Below are positions 9,381 to 18,094 of a stretch of 64,000 nt of DNA, piece after piece. The notes below the pieces were generated by a model. The model searched no databases. It was not told the origin of the DNA and worked only from the letters and a program-made list of their open reading frames with translations. The translations under genes were made by a program, and so were the position numbers. Source of the DNA: SpSt-539 sp964549445 (GTDB lineage Bacteria > Planctomycetota > Phycisphaerae > UBA1845 > UTPLA1); assembly GCA_964549445.1 (NCBI GenBank), contig CAZJVS010000011.1:1-64000 (forward strand), read 5' to 3'. The number at the start of each line of letters is the position of its first letter. Positions within the stretch are counted from its first letter, which is position 1.

Positions 9381-9450
9381 AGTAAAGAGTGGCCAGCGTT
9401 CCGCAGGGCGGAAGAAAACTGAAACGCAGAAACGCCAAAACGCAGAAAGA
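9381..9450. repeat. Composite intergenic repeat, copy 1
   Basis: Begins with AGTAAAGAGTGGCC, also at 34125-34138; continues with GCGTTCCGCAGGG (9396-9408), also at 41313-41325; then CTGAAACGCAGAAACGC and CCAAAACGCAGAAA (9435-9448), the last also at 41361-41374. The order of the last three parts is the same in both loci. Confidence 0.7.
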
Positions 9451-9737
9451 GGGCCGGTCGCTTGGTCTGTTCAAGCGCTGTCGGGGAAATGGGGAAAGCG
9501 GGCGGGGGAGAGGGCGGCTGGGCGGACTATTCCGCTGTTGTTGCGGGTTCTTCCGCAAAGTGTCGCTTCGCCGGCAGCGGAAAACAGGGCTGCGCATGCC
9601 GCAAGTCGGATTCGATTTCCGGACGCATTGGCACCGGACTTGCGAGTAAACAAAGCAATAGAATTGAGCGTTCCGGTGTCCGGCGTGAAATCGGACTGTT
9701 GTGCTCCCATTCGTCCGGACTGCGGGGAGGTTCTGTC

Positions 9738-10433
9738 ATGAAACGCTCATTCGGTGCAATCGTCGTTTCCAGTCTTCTAGTTGCTCCGAGCGCGGCGCAG
9801 ATTACTGTTGACCACCCTCCGCACCCCGCCGGAGGGGCAGCTTCCGACACGGAGTTTATCAACATGTTCGGTCAGGCGGTCTGGCAGGTCGAGGCCGATG
9901 ATTTCCGACTTTCGGCTCCGGCGACGGCCCGCCGTCTGGAGTGGTTCGGGTTCTACGACCGCGACAATCCGCCGGTCGCGGAGACGATGCTGGTTCGGCT
10001 GTACGACTCGCGTCCGAGCGATGGGCTGCCCGGGTCCGTGCTGCACGAGTTTACGGCCGTGAACCCCAAGCGGATCGCGACGGGGCGAGTCATCGGAGTG
10101 GGGATTCTCCCGCGCGAGTTCCGCTATGAGTTCGAGCTGCCGACGCCATTCAACTTGTCGGCCGCGACGCCGTATTGGATTTCGATCGTTCAGCAGGATG
10201 ACATTACAACGGCCTGGTACTGGGAGATCTCGATTGCCAATCTCAGCGGGCGGGCATTCATGAATCCAAACTTCCTCGATTGGCGAGGCACCGGGACGGG
10301 GGACGCGGATCTCGCGTTTCGATTAGTCGTTCCAGAGCCGGGAGCTATAGCAGGCGTTGCAACGGTGGGCCTGCTGCTCGCAATTCGGCGCGGGCGTGGA
10401 AGGAGGCGAACGACGAATAGAGACGAAATTTGA
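9738..10433 (+). CDS. PEP-CTERM exported protein, module copy 1
   Basis: A 231-residue exported protein. The start is ATG 9738 because GGGAGG lies seven bases upstream. The signal peptide MKRSFGAIVVSSLLVAPSAAQ is followed by a beta-rich domain and the PEP-CTERM tail: VPEPG, a hydrophobic helix (AIAGVATVGLLLAI) and an Arg-rich end. In characterised systems such tails are recognised by exosortase, which is not encoded in this window. The protein is homologous to the product at 11270-11944 (shared blocks: GG.A.DT.F, GLPG..L.E, FRY, PYWI.I.Q). Each is followed by a member of a second family, so the pair looks like a duplicated two-gene module. Ligand unknown. Confidence 0.8.
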   Translation: MKRSFGAIVVSSLLVAPSAAQITVDHPPHPAGGAASDTEFINMFGQAVWQVEADDFRLSAPATARRLEWFGFYDRDNPPVAETMLVRLYDSRPSDGLPGSVLHEFTAVNPKRIATGRVIGVGILPREFRYEFELPTPFNLSAATPYWISIVQQDDITTAWYWEISIANLSGRAFMNPNFLDWRGTGTGDADLAFRLVVPEPGAIAGVATVGLLLAIRRGRGRRRTTNRDEI

Positions 10434-10511
10434 GGCCACCCATACTTTGGAAGACCATGCGTTGGACGAAGCGGATTTTTGTTCTTCTGCCTCAGTGGAA
10501 GGAGTGCAGCT

Positions 10512-11273
10512 ATGAACGCTCCGATGGTTCTTGCAAAAGGGTTAAACGGAACCCTCGTCATCGTCTTCACGACTTTTGTCATCGGAAGCATCGTCAGGCC
10601 CGGCGCGGCGCAGTCCTGCGACGGCCTGCCGGCACCTCCTACGACGACGCAGGAGGTTCTCGTCTCCAGCGACGCCTGGGACAGCGCGGTGGCGATCGAG
10701 CAGTGTGGTCGCAATATGGTTGTCACGCATCAATTCGGCGAACTGGGCTTGGACGAAACCGTCCGAGTGATGATCCAACGCTTCTTGCCCGACGCAACGC
10801 TTGATGGCGCGACGCAGCTATTGTCCGCGCCGCACGAGGGGCTGCCGCCCTGTGGGCCGATCCATGAGGCGGCGTCGATTGCCGTCAGCCCGCTCGGACG
10901 GGTGCGGGTTGCCTGGCGCGGCCTTGAGCGGGATTGTCAGGAGGGCATCGGATAAGTGCTCCTTGAGCGCGAGTTCGACTTTCACGAGACACCCGTGGCG
11001 ATTCCTGTGCAAGGTGATCCGAGCGGGCCGCAGGAGCACACGCCATCAGCGTGTATCTCGGATTTGATCGTCGGGAACGACAAGCTCGGCGGGGTCGCGT
11101 GGGCGCAGACCGACGGCACGACGACCGGCCTGCTGGCCGCCACCGACGTCGAAGCACAACACAGCGTTCGGGGCTGCACCCCATATTGCCGGGAGGAGTT
11201 CTGGCATCCGGCGGCGTGCATGGCGCCAGACGGGGCGATGGCACCTTGCTTGCGACGGAGGAAGTTGGCATGA
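10512..11273 (+). pseudogene. Exported repeat protein interrupted by an in-frame TAA
   Basis: Starts at ATG 10512 after AAGGAG, with a signal peptide ending near RPGAAQS. The frame runs to a TAA at 10953-10955 (147 residues), then stays open in the same frame to a TGA at 11271-11273. The two halves form one protein: before the stop the pattern is SIAVSPLGRVRVAW, and after it VLLEREFDF continues the same 'A.SP.GR..VAW ... V..R.F' repeat seen earlier as NMVVTHQF...VRVMIQRF. The final TGA overlaps the ATG of the next gene (ATGA), a coupling signal that supports the longer frame. It is either a true nonsense mutation or a base error. Residues 30-75 resemble the short product at 12039. Function unknown. 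Confidence 0.65.
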
Positions 11274-11944
11274 AGCACTTATTCGCGGGGGCTGCGGTCA
11301 TCCTGCTGTGCGCTACCGCGGCACGGGCAGACTTGCTGTTGCATCGGCAGGGGCCGGGGAGGACGGGTGGATATGCGGCGGACACGCAGTTCATGAGTGA
11401 ATTTGGAGGTGCCGCAGGGCAAGTCGTCGCCGATAAATTTAATTTGCAACAAGATTTACCGATCTGCCGGGTGACTTGGTGGTCGTTTTATGGCAGCTCG
11501 CTCGCGCAAGAAGTTGAGCCGCCGCCACTGAGCGAAATCGTGCGCATCCGGTTCTTAGGTGACGCGGTCGGCTTGCCAGGGGCGCTTCTCTGGGAAGAGC
11601 AATTCCTGAACCCGCTACGACAGGCGACGGGGTTCAGCATCGCAACCGGGCCCGGGCCGCCGGAGTTCCGGTATCAGGTCGATTTGGTCAACTGTTTTGC
11701 ACCGCCGCAACCTGGCGCGCCGTACTGGATCGAGATTGCCCAGCTCGGCGATCCGAGCAGCTACTTTCGCTGGGAAGGCTCTAACACGGGTGGCGAGTTT
11801 GCAGTCCGATTTCCGATCGACACGCCATTTCGGTTGATTAGCGGCATCGGTCAATTGGCGTACGAATTGAGAACGCCGGAGCCGTGCAGCGGCGCGATGC
11901 TGGCTCTGGTGGCGGGATACTTGCTATGGCGCGGTAAGCGGTAG
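11270..11944 (+). CDS. PEP-CTERM exported protein, module copy 2
   Basis: A 224-residue paralogue of the protein at 9738. The start is ATG 11270, with GGAGG eight bases upstream, and it overlaps the stop of the preceding frame by four bases. The signal peptide MKHLFAGAAVILLCATAARA is clear. The tail is a PEP-CTERM variant: TPEP, a short hydrophobic helix (SGAMLALVAGYLLW) and RGKR. The central domain shares GG.AADTQF, GLPGALLWE, FRYQV and PYWIEIAQ with copy 1. It is probably displayed on the surface after sorting. Substrate or partner unknown. Confidence 0.8.
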   Translation: MKHLFAGAAVILLCATAARADLLLHRQGPGRTGGYAADTQFMSEFGGAAGQVVADKFNLQQDLPICRVTWWSFYGSSLAQEVEPPPLSEIVRIRFLGDAVGLPGALLWEEQFLNPLRQATGFSIATGPGPPEFRYQVDLVNCFAPPQPGAPYWIEIAQLGDPSSYFRWEGSNTGGEFAVRFPIDTPFRLISGIGQLAYELRTPEPCSGAMLALVAGYLLWRGKR

Positions 11945-12038
11945 CACGCTCATCACTCCGGAGATTTGAAGACCGAGACAATCGGCGGTGCGGACGGTCC
12001 GCGCCACGAATTAGGTTCCCTTGCGCACGGGGGCACAC

Positions 12039-12299
12039 ATGGCTTTTCTTGCTCGCACCAAGGTTTCTCTCGTTCCGCTGGTGCTGTTTACGCTGGGCGT
12101 CATGCTCACTTCCGCATTCGGCGACGAGGAAGAGGCTCCTCCACCCTGCACACAACCGGCGACAACGATTATCGAGAGACAGGTCACAATGCGGTCGGCG
12201 ATCCGCGAATCGTCGATCGCGGCCGATCGTTGTGGAAGGTTCGCGATTGCGTTCGAGGATGTAAAGGTATTCGCGAATCAAGCGGACGGCGACCATTGA
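12039..12299 (+). CDS. Short exported protein related to the interrupted gene at 10512, probably truncated
   Basis: 86 residues from ATG 12039: signal peptide VSLVPLVLFTLGVMLTSAFG, then CTQPATTIIERQVTMRSAIRESSIAADRCGRFAIAFED. The CT/CD-P.TT...V......S.A...CGR pattern matches the start of the gene at 10512 (CDGLPAPPTTTQEVLV...DSAVAIEQCGR). It ends at TGA 12297-12299, far shorter than its relative, and no continuation is seen in any frame up to 12755. It is most likely a decayed second copy of the partner gene. There is no convincing ribosome site; GGGGG lies five bases before the ATG. Confidence 0.45.
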   Translation: MAFLARTKVSLVPLVLFTLGVMLTSAFGDEEEAPPPCTQPATTIIERQVTMRSAIRESSIAADRCGRFAIAFEDVKVFANQADGDH

Positions 12300-12755
12300 C
12301 AAGCTGCGACAACTCGGGCTGCCGGCGGCGATTCCGTGGGCGCGGGTGATGGAGACGGCACCGTAGAGACGACGCCGACGGGGGTGCGGTTGGTTTTGAT
12401 CAGAGTTGTTGGCCCGCGTCGGCCGGCGAGGGCGCCGGCCGCTACTGGGCGACGTGGTCGTCGTAGGGGTTTGTCCCATCGGGTGTCGGCTCGGAGAGTG
12501 CGGCCAGGTTGCAAGTTACGGCGGGGGCGACAGTTTGGTGTGCGGGGCTCTTAGCAATCCCGAAGGGGGTTACGGGGTGGTCTGGGCTACAATTTTCTTG
12601 ACACGATCGGGCCGGATGGTTCTGATATTCACAGGTATTGAGGGCTGGAACGCCGACCCTTCCCAGGAGCATCCCGTCCACATTTGGCCGCTCGGCCAAC
12701 GGAATCCGTCGAAGCACGCCGGCAAGCGCCCCCATTAAAAAACGAGAGGTCGATC
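12300..12755. other. Non-coding stretch after the duplicated modules
   Basis: No supported gene in about 456 bases. An 8-bp perfect hairpin GGCCGGCG-AGGG-CGCCGGCC lies at 12421-12440 without a T-run. Open frames here have no homology, start signal or composition that would support them. Confidence 0.5.
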
Positions 12756-13139
12756 ATGAACTACACGGACAAAACGCTGGTCTGCTCCGATTGCCAGGCG
12801 GAGTTTGTTTACACGGCTGCCGACCAGCAGCGCCATGCCGAGCGCGGCTATGCACATGAGCCGAAGCGCTGCCAGGACTGCCGGTCGAAGCGGCGGGCGT
12901 CGGGTCCGGGCGGCGGTGGCGGCGGCGGGTATGGCGGGGGGCGTGATCGTCAGGGTGGGGGTGGTTATGGCGGCGGTGGTGGCGGCTACGGCGGGGGCGG
13001 TGGCGGCGGACCGCGGGCGCCGCGGAAGTTCTTCCCGGCGACATGCGCCGAGTGCGGCAAGCAGACCGAGGTGCCGTTCAAGCCGACGGAAGGCCGGCCG
13101 GTCTTTTGTCGCGACTGCTTCCAATCGAAGCGCGCGTAA
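12756..13139 (+). CDS. Zinc-ribbon protein with Gly-rich linker
   Basis: 127 residues. The N-terminal half has the zf-trcl pattern: DKTLVCSDCQAEFVYTA, then H-AEP-like AHEPKRCQDCR. A low-complexity Gly/Tyr/Arg linker (about residues 48-86) leads to a second Cys module, CAECGKQTEVPFKPTEG and FCRDCF, of the CxxC-CxxC type. The start is ATG 12756, with GAGAGGT five bases upstream. Such proteins are small cytoplasmic zinc binders, and the Arg-Gly-rich linker suggests nucleic acid contact; that is inference. The gene is followed by a strong terminator, so it is likely monocistronic. Confidence 0.85.
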   Translation: MNYTDKTLVCSDCQAEFVYTAADQQRHAERGYAHEPKRCQDCRSKRRASGPGGGGGGGYGGGRDRQGGGGYGGGGGGYGGGGGGGPRAPRKFFPATCAECGKQTEVPFKPTEGRPVFCRDCFQSKRA

Positions 13140-13175
13140 GCGCGGGCACTCGACAGGACAGGCATTGTTGATTAC

Positions 13176-13215
13176 GCGGCGGCATCCGGATCGATCCGGG
13201 TGACGCCGCTTTTTT
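13176..13215 (+). terminator. Rho-independent terminator after the zinc-ribbon gene
   Basis: GCGGCG (13176-13181) pairs with CGCCGC (13204-13209), with an inner ATCCGGA/TCCGGGT arm and a TCGA loop, followed by six T. It lies about 37 bases after the stop codon. Confidence 0.8.
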
Positions 13216-13287
13216 GCGCGCCGGGCGTGCTAGAAGCGGCGCGGGTGCGGGAGTATCCTCAGCGATGTCGGCACGTCGCATGCGGGA

Positions 13288-14154
13288 GTGGATTCCGTGC
13301 TTGAGTCGCTGCAAGCCATCATCGAACGCCTCATGCATCCGGACCGGCGGACGCTCTCGGCTTTCTTTGAGCTGCTGCTGATCGGGCTGGTGGTGCACAT
13401 GGTTCTGCGCTTCCTGCGTGGGACGCGCGGCGAGCGATTGTTTCGCGGGGTGGCGATGGTGCTGCTGGTCGCGACGATCATCGTGAGCGTGCTGGCGGAT
13501 CAGCTCGAGCTGGAGCGCATCAAGGTGTTGTATCCGCCTTTTCTGGTGGGAATGCTGCTGGTGGCGCTGGTGGCGTTTCAGCCGGAGCTTCGGCGGGCGC
13601 TGATCCGGCTGGGTGCGACGCGGCTGTTCGCGAACCTGTCAGGCGAGATGGAACGCGTGATCGACGCGGTCGTGGAGTGCGCCGACTACTGTTCGCGGAA
13701 TAAGATCGGGGCATTGATTGCGATCGAGCGCTCGACGCAGCTTTCGGCGCTGATGGAGTCGGGGACGCGGATGGATTCGGAGGTGAGCGCGCCGCTGCTG
13801 AACACGATCTTCTGGCCGGGGTCGGCGCTGCATGACATGGGAGTCGTGATTTCCGGTGGGCGCGTGGCGGCGGCGGGGGTGCAGTTTCCGCTGACGGATA
13901 CGGACGGACTCGACCAGTCGTTCGGGAGCCGGCATCGTGCGGCGCTGGGATTGTCGGAAGACAGCGATGCGGTGGTCATCGCGGTGAGCGAGGAGACGGG
14001 GATCATCAGCGTGTTCGAGCGCGGGCAGATTACGCGACATCTGACACCGGATGAGCTGCGCGAGACGCTGCGAACGTCGCTGGGAAAGCCGGTTGTCCCG
14101 GAAGCGCCGGCCGAGGTGGCCGCGCCGGAACCGGAAACGCCGCCGCCGAGCTGA
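13288..14154 (+). CDS. cdaA: Diadenylate cyclase, CdaA/DacA type, with variant catalytic motif
   Basis: A 288-residue membrane diadenylate cyclase homologue; this family makes c-di-AMP from two ATP. Three hydrophobic helices (about residues 23-40, 49-66, 76-92) precede the DisA_N domain (about 105-260) and a Pro/Ala/Glu-rich tail. RHR is present at residues 215-217 in GSRHRAALG. The usual DGA motif is replaced by D183-M-G (LHDMGVV instead of LHDGAV). The start may be GTG 13288, or GTG 13297, for which GGGAG is better placed. The gene is followed four bases later by cdaR, the usual partner. Identity is firm; full activity is uncertain. Confidence 0.85.
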   Translation: MDSVLESLQAIIERLMHPDRRTLSAFFELLLIGLVVHMVLRFLRGTRGERLFRGVAMVLLVATIIVSVLADQLELERIKVLYPPFLVGMLLVALVAFQPELRRALIRLGATRLFANLSGEMERVIDAVVECADYCSRNKIGALIAIERSTQLSALMESGTRMDSEVSAPLLNTIFWPGSALHDMGVVISGGRVAAAGVQFPLTDTDGLDQSFGSRHRAALGLSEDSDAVVIAVSEETGIISVFERGQITRHLTPDELRETLRTSLGKPVVPEAPAEVAAPEPETPPPS

Positions 14155-14158
14155 CACC

Positions 14159-15181
14159 ATGTGGGATCGCATTAAACACTTCGGGACGGTGGCCGCACTG
14201 ACGTGGCTGATCTGGTGGTCGGCGGATCGGCGCGTGACGGACCGGGCGGAGATTCCGGTTCGACTGGAGGTCAAATCGGCAGACCAGTCGTTCATCGCGA
14301 CGATCGAGAATCCGCAGCCGCCGGAGGTGTCGGTGACGCTGACGGGGACGCGCGGGCGCCTCGACGCGTTCCGGACCCTGCTCGACCGCAAACCGGGTCA
14401 GCATTTTGAGTATGTCTGGCCGGCGGATGATGCGGTTCCGGGACAGCGGATTGTGTCGACGCGACGGCTGCTGAGCGAGAGCCGGGCGTTTCGGGAGCTG
14501 GGGCTGGACATCTATGACATCCGGCCGCCGGATGCGACGGTTCTGATCGACCGGTTGTCGTCGGTGAAGATGGAGATCCGGCCGGACTTCGGGTCGGTGC
14601 GGGTGGAGAACGTGGTGTGCCAGCCGCCGACGGTCGAGGTGCGACGGTTGCCGACGATGCTGGCGACGGGGCGGTACGCGGATTCGGTGTTGCGGCCTTC
14701 GGCAGAGCAGGCGGTGCGCGGATGGCTGGCGTCGCACCCGGATGATGCGGAGTTCTCGCTGGACCTGTCGCTGTCGATTCCGGAGGCGGCGCAGACGGCG
14801 GAGTTTTCGCCGTCAGGGACGGTGAAGGTTTCGGGGCGGTTCGTGAACCTGTTTGCGACGGCGGTGAAGGGGCCGGTGCAGATCGTGTTCGCGGTGCCGC
14901 CGGACGTGGAGCGGCAATACGTGTTGAAGCCGGCGGAGAATTCGAACTTCCGGCCGGATGTGCATGTTCGCGGGCCGGCGGCGGAGATCGAGAAGCTGAC
15001 GCCGCAGCAGATCTTTTTGTACGTCGAGGTGCTGGCGTCGGACGCGTCGGGGACGAGCAAGACGGTGCGGCGAGCGCCGAAGGTGGTGCTGCCGGACGGG
15101 TTTGAGCTGGATCGGGAGTTGCAGGAGATTGAGTTTGAGCTGGTGGAGCGGGGGGCGGGGGCGGAGGGGGCGGGGAACTAA
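14159..15181 (+). CDS. cdaR: YbbR-domain protein, CdaR-like regulator of the cyclase
   Basis: 340 residues. A single N-terminal transmembrane helix (VAALTWLIWWSA, about residues 10-22) is followed by extracytoplasmic beta-rich repeats typical of YbbR proteins (EIPVRLEVKSAD..., PPEVSVTLTGTRGRLDAF, LPDGFELD). It starts four bases after the cdaA stop, the standard arrangement in which CdaR binds and modulates CdaA across the membrane. The repeats are divergent, so the assignment rests partly on context. A hairpin terminator follows the stop. Confidence 0.75.
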   Translation: MWDRIKHFGTVAALTWLIWWSADRRVTDRAEIPVRLEVKSADQSFIATIENPQPPEVSVTLTGTRGRLDAFRTLLDRKPGQHFEYVWPADDAVPGQRIVSTRRLLSESRAFRELGLDIYDIRPPDATVLIDRLSSVKMEIRPDFGSVRVENVVCQPPTVEVRRLPTMLATGRYADSVLRPSAEQAVRGWLASHPDDAEFSLDLSLSIPEAAQTAEFSPSGTVKVSGRFVNLFATAVKGPVQIVFAVPPDVERQYVLKPAENSNFRPDVHVRGPAAEIEKLTPQQIFLYVEVLASDASGTSKTVRRAPKVVLPDGFELDRELQEIEFELVERGAGAEGAGN

Positions 15182-15193
15182 GTCGGAAAAAAG

Positions 15194-15231
15194 AAAGCAC
15201 CGAGTGCCCTCTAGGGGCGGCCCGGTGCTTT
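15194..15231 (+). terminator. Hairpin terminator after cdaA-cdaR
   Basis: AAAGCACCG (15194-15202) pairs perfectly with CGGTGCTTT (15223-15231), with an internal GCCC/GGGC arm. It lies 13 bases after the cdaR stop. Because the stem is flanked by A and T runs it could act on both strands. Confidence 0.6.
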
Positions 15232-15385
15232 CCGGAGGGGAAAGAAGCCAGCTCCTATTCCCTCGCAGGTCAGGTGATGACTGCTCTTCCTCCGATCACG
15301 GGTGATCCGGCATCGCCGGATCGGATTGTTCGGCCGCAGGTCCGCTGATGTCCGTATCGGCGGACGCGCGGCGCGAACAGAAAAC

Positions 15386-18094
15386 TCAGCACTGCGCCCA
15401 ACCGCAACTGTGACACTTCTTGCAGCCCTCGGCGATGGCCAAGACGGCTTCGCATTCGGGGCACTTGAGCTTGTAGCCGGCGGCCAGCCGATCGGCTGGA
15501 TGGCCCATGTCGGGCGCGGCCGCGCCGCTCGCGCCCGACAGGGCCGACAATGAAACATCGCGCTCCACGGCCACGGCGCGGTCCGTCCTGTCGCCGCCGT
15601 TGCCGTTCCCTGGCTTGTCACCGTGGGACGGAGTCTCATTCTCCAACTCGGCCGGGTCCACTTCGCCCAAGAGGATGGCCCGCAAACCGTGGCGCTCTTT
15701 GGCCCTCAAGTAACGCTTGAGGGCGTGGGCCAATCCGTCGCCGAGCGACATGATCCGGCCGGTCCGTGTTGGAATCTGCAGACTCGAGCCGATGCCCGAG
15801 AGCTGCTTCATGACGTGGGTGAGGGCGCCGCCGGCACGCAGCCACAAGCTGATCATGCGGCAGATGGCCTCGAGATCGCTGTTGGCGAGGTCGCCGCCCT
15901 TGCCGAGCTGGGCGAAGACTTCGAGTTCGCGCTCCATCCGGGCGTCGACCGTGATGTTGACGTGCATGTTGCCGAAGGGGGTCATCTGGCGGACGCGGAC
16001 GCCGGAGACGATGGGCGGCAGCGGCTGCGGTTCGAGCGACGGAACGGCGGGCGGATCGACGCGCGTGATGCGTTCGCCGAAGAGGTTACGCTCGGTGCTG
16101 ATGCGCGGGGCGGTCGGCGGGGTATCGCCGTTTGTTCCGGGCATTTCGCCGTTGGCGGGGGTGGTCGATTCGTTGCCGTCTGCTTTACCGGTCAGTTTTT
16201 CGTGCAATTTTTCCGAGTCCTTCAGGGCCATGGGCTGGCTGGAGCGGCAGCCGTCGCGATAGACGGTGACGCCCTTGCAGCGCAGCTCGTAGGCGGTTCG
16301 ATAGATCTTCTCGACATCCTGCGGCATTGCGTCGTGCGGGAAGTTGATGGTCTTGCTGATGCTCGAGTCGCAATGCCGCTGGAACGCCGCCTGCATCCGC
16401 ACGTGCCAATCGGGCTCGATGTCGTGGGCGCAGACGAAGACGTTCCGCACGTCCGCCGGGATGGCAGGTATTGGAGCGAGGGTGCCATCCCTGGCGATCT
16501 GATCCATCAGACCCTCGCTGAAGAAACCGCGCTCGCGGGCCACGCGGGAAAACGTGTCGTTGATCTCGATCAACGGCGTTTTGCCTTCGGCCTGGCCTTT
16601 GAGGACATTTCGATAGAAGGCCAAACTGAACATGGGCTCAATGCCGCCCGAGCAGTTGGCGATGATGCTGATCGTTCCGGTGGGGGCCACCGTGGTGACG
16701 CAGGCATTGCGCATCGGCCGGTGGTACTTGGTCTCCCAGTGGCTGCCGGGCCAGTTGGGGAAGTTGCCGCGCTGGCGGGCGAGCTGCTCGGAGTAGTTGT
16801 GGGCTTCGTCGTTGACGAACTTCATGAAGCGCTCGCCCCAGGCGAGGCCTTCTTCGGAGTTGTAGCGGACGCCCAGCTTGAAGAGGGCGTCGGCGAAACC
16901 CATGATGCCGAGGCCGATCTTGCGATTGCCTTTGCAGATCGCGTCGATCTCGGGGAGGGGGTACTTGTTGGCGTCAATGACGTTGTCGAGGAAACGGGTG
17001 GACTCGTGGACGCAGGTCCGCAAGGCGTCCCAATCGACGTCGGCGTGCGGGGTGCACTCGTTCTTGACGAAGACGCCGAGGTTGATGCTGCCGAGGTTGC
17101 AAGCCTCGTAGGGCAGCAGCGGCTGCTCGCCGCAGGGGTTGGTTGCTTCCATGCGGCCGATGTGGGGCGTCGGGTTGTGCTCGTTGATGCGATCGATGAA
17201 GACGACGCCGGGCTCGCCGGTCTGCCAGGCGTTCTGGATGATGATGTTCCAGATGTCCTGCTTCGAGTAGACGGCAACCGGCGGGTTGTGGCCGGGCAGG
17301 GCTTCGGGGAGGTCGCTGATGACGTACTCCCAGATCGCGAGGTCTTTGGGCAGCCAGTACTTCTTGCCGGTGCGGGGGTTGCGGCAGACGTGGGGGGCGT
17401 TGGGGTCGGCGAGGAACTCGTCCATCCACTCGTCGGAGGCCTTAACCGAGATGTTGTAATTGGTGAACTGGGTCAGGTCCTGCTTGGCGTGCAGGAACTT
17501 GAGGATGTCGGGGTGGTGGATGTTCATCATGCCCATGTTGGCGCCGCGGCGGAAGGCGCCCTGCTGGATGGCGTTGGTGGCCTCGCTGAAGGCGCGCCAG
17601 AAGCTGATGGGGCCGCTGGTCGTACCGCCGCTGGACTTGATGAAGTCGCCCGTGGGGCGGAGTTCGTCGAAGGCGAAGCCGGTGCCGCCGCCGGCCTTCT
17701 GGATGAGGGCGGTGTGCTTGATCGAGTCGAAGATTTCGTCGATGGAGTCGCGGACCGGCAGGACGAAGCAGGCCGAGAGCATGCCCATTTCGCGGCCGGC
17801 GTTCATGAGCGTCGGGCTGTTGGGCATGAACTGCTGTGAGACCATGAGGTCGTAGAAGCGGTCTTCCCACTCGTCGCGGATGGCCGGGTCGCCGGTGTAG
17901 AGCTTTTCGGCGTCGGCGATGGTGGCGGCGACGCGGCGGAAGAGGTCGGCCGGGGCTTCGACGCACTCACTCTTCTCGTTCTTTTTGAGGTAGCGGGCGC
18001 GGAGGACCTTGATGGCGTTCTCGGTGAACGCGGCGAGGCGGTTTGAGTCGTCCGTGACTCGTGTTGCGGCTCGATCCGTCGTGCAAACGACCAT
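15386..18094 (-). CDS. nrdJ: Adenosylcobalamin-dependent (class II) ribonucleoside-diphosphate reductase
   Basis: 902 residues. Reduces ribonucleotides to deoxyribonucleotides using a B12-derived radical, oxygen-independently. Seen: QFMPNSPTLMNAG, LSACFVLPV with the first redox Cys, NPCGEQPLLPYEACNLGS with the active-site N-x-C-x-E, RNACVTTVAPTGTISIIA with the second redox Cys, a TSCPD-like domain (about residues 710-790: FGNMHVNITVDARMERELE...GDLANSDLEAICRMISLWLR), and a C-terminal Cys cluster CPECEAVLAIAEGCKKCHSC ending in WAQC. The start is ATG 18094 (MVVCTTD), the first that fits the N-terminal homology. The leader is long and structured with a palindrome in its promoter. Confidence 0.95.
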   Translation of the reverse strand: MVVCTTDRAATRVTDDSNRLAAFTENAIKVLRARYLKKNEKSECVEAPADLFRRVAATIADAEKLYTGDPAIRDEWEDRFYDLMVSQQFMPNSPTLMNAGREMGMLSACFVLPVRDSIDEIFDSIKHTALIQKAGGGTGFAFDELRPTGDFIKSSGGTTSGPISFWRAFSEATNAIQQGAFRRGANMGMMNIHHPDILKFLHAKQDLTQFTNYNISVKASDEWMDEFLADPNAPHVCRNPRTGKKYWLPKDLAIWEYVISDLPEALPGHNPPVAVYSKQDIWNIIIQNAWQTGEPGVVFIDRINEHNPTPHIGRMEATNPCGEQPLLPYEACNLGSINLGVFVKNECTPHADVDWDALRTCVHESTRFLDNVIDANKYPLPEIDAICKGNRKIGLGIMGFADALFKLGVRYNSEEGLAWGERFMKFVNDEAHNYSEQLARQRGNFPNWPGSHWETKYHRPMRNACVTTVAPTGTISIIANCSGGIEPMFSLAFYRNVLKGQAEGKTPLIEINDTFSRVARERGFFSEGLMDQIARDGTLAPIPAIPADVRNVFVCAHDIEPDWHVRMQAAFQRHCDSSISKTINFPHDAMPQDVEKIYRTAYELRCKGVTVYRDGCRSSQPMALKDSEKLHEKLTGKADGNESTTPANGEMPGTNGDTPPTAPRISTERNLFGERITRVDPPAVPSLEPQPLPPIVSGVRVRQMTPFGNMHVNITVDARMERELEVFAQLGKGGDLANSDLEAICRMISLWLRAGGALTHVMKQLSGIGSSLQIPTRTGRIMSLGDGLAHALKRYLRAKERHGLRAILLGEVDPAELENETPSHGDKPGNGNGGDRTDRAVAVERDVSLSALSGASGAAAPDMGHPADRLAAGYKLKCPECEAVLAIAEGCKKCHSCGWAQC

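Larger units (their letters stand above)
8584..9737. other. Repeat-rich non-coding region
   Basis: No credible gene in 1154 bases. It contains GAAACGC-rich runs (8595-8640 and 9419-9450), a 27-base sequence repeated exactly at 41070-41096, GGATTGC tandem copies (9102-9131), a three-way-junction inverted repeat (9293-9355) and a segment shared with 34.1 kb. Several elements recur in the same order at 40.9-41.4 kb. Confidence 0.7.

Noticed and set aside
8584..9737. Insertion sequence or transposon in the repeat mosaic
   Set aside because: No transposase fragment and no terminal inverted repeat with target duplication could be seen.
12406..12738. Open frame after the duplicated modules
   Set aside because: Lacks a start signal and homology and does not continue the partner family, so not called.
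15623..17839. Open frame of 738 codons antisense to nrdJ
   Set aside because: It mirrors nrdJ; repetitive Val/Gly/Asp composition is typical of an antisense shadow.
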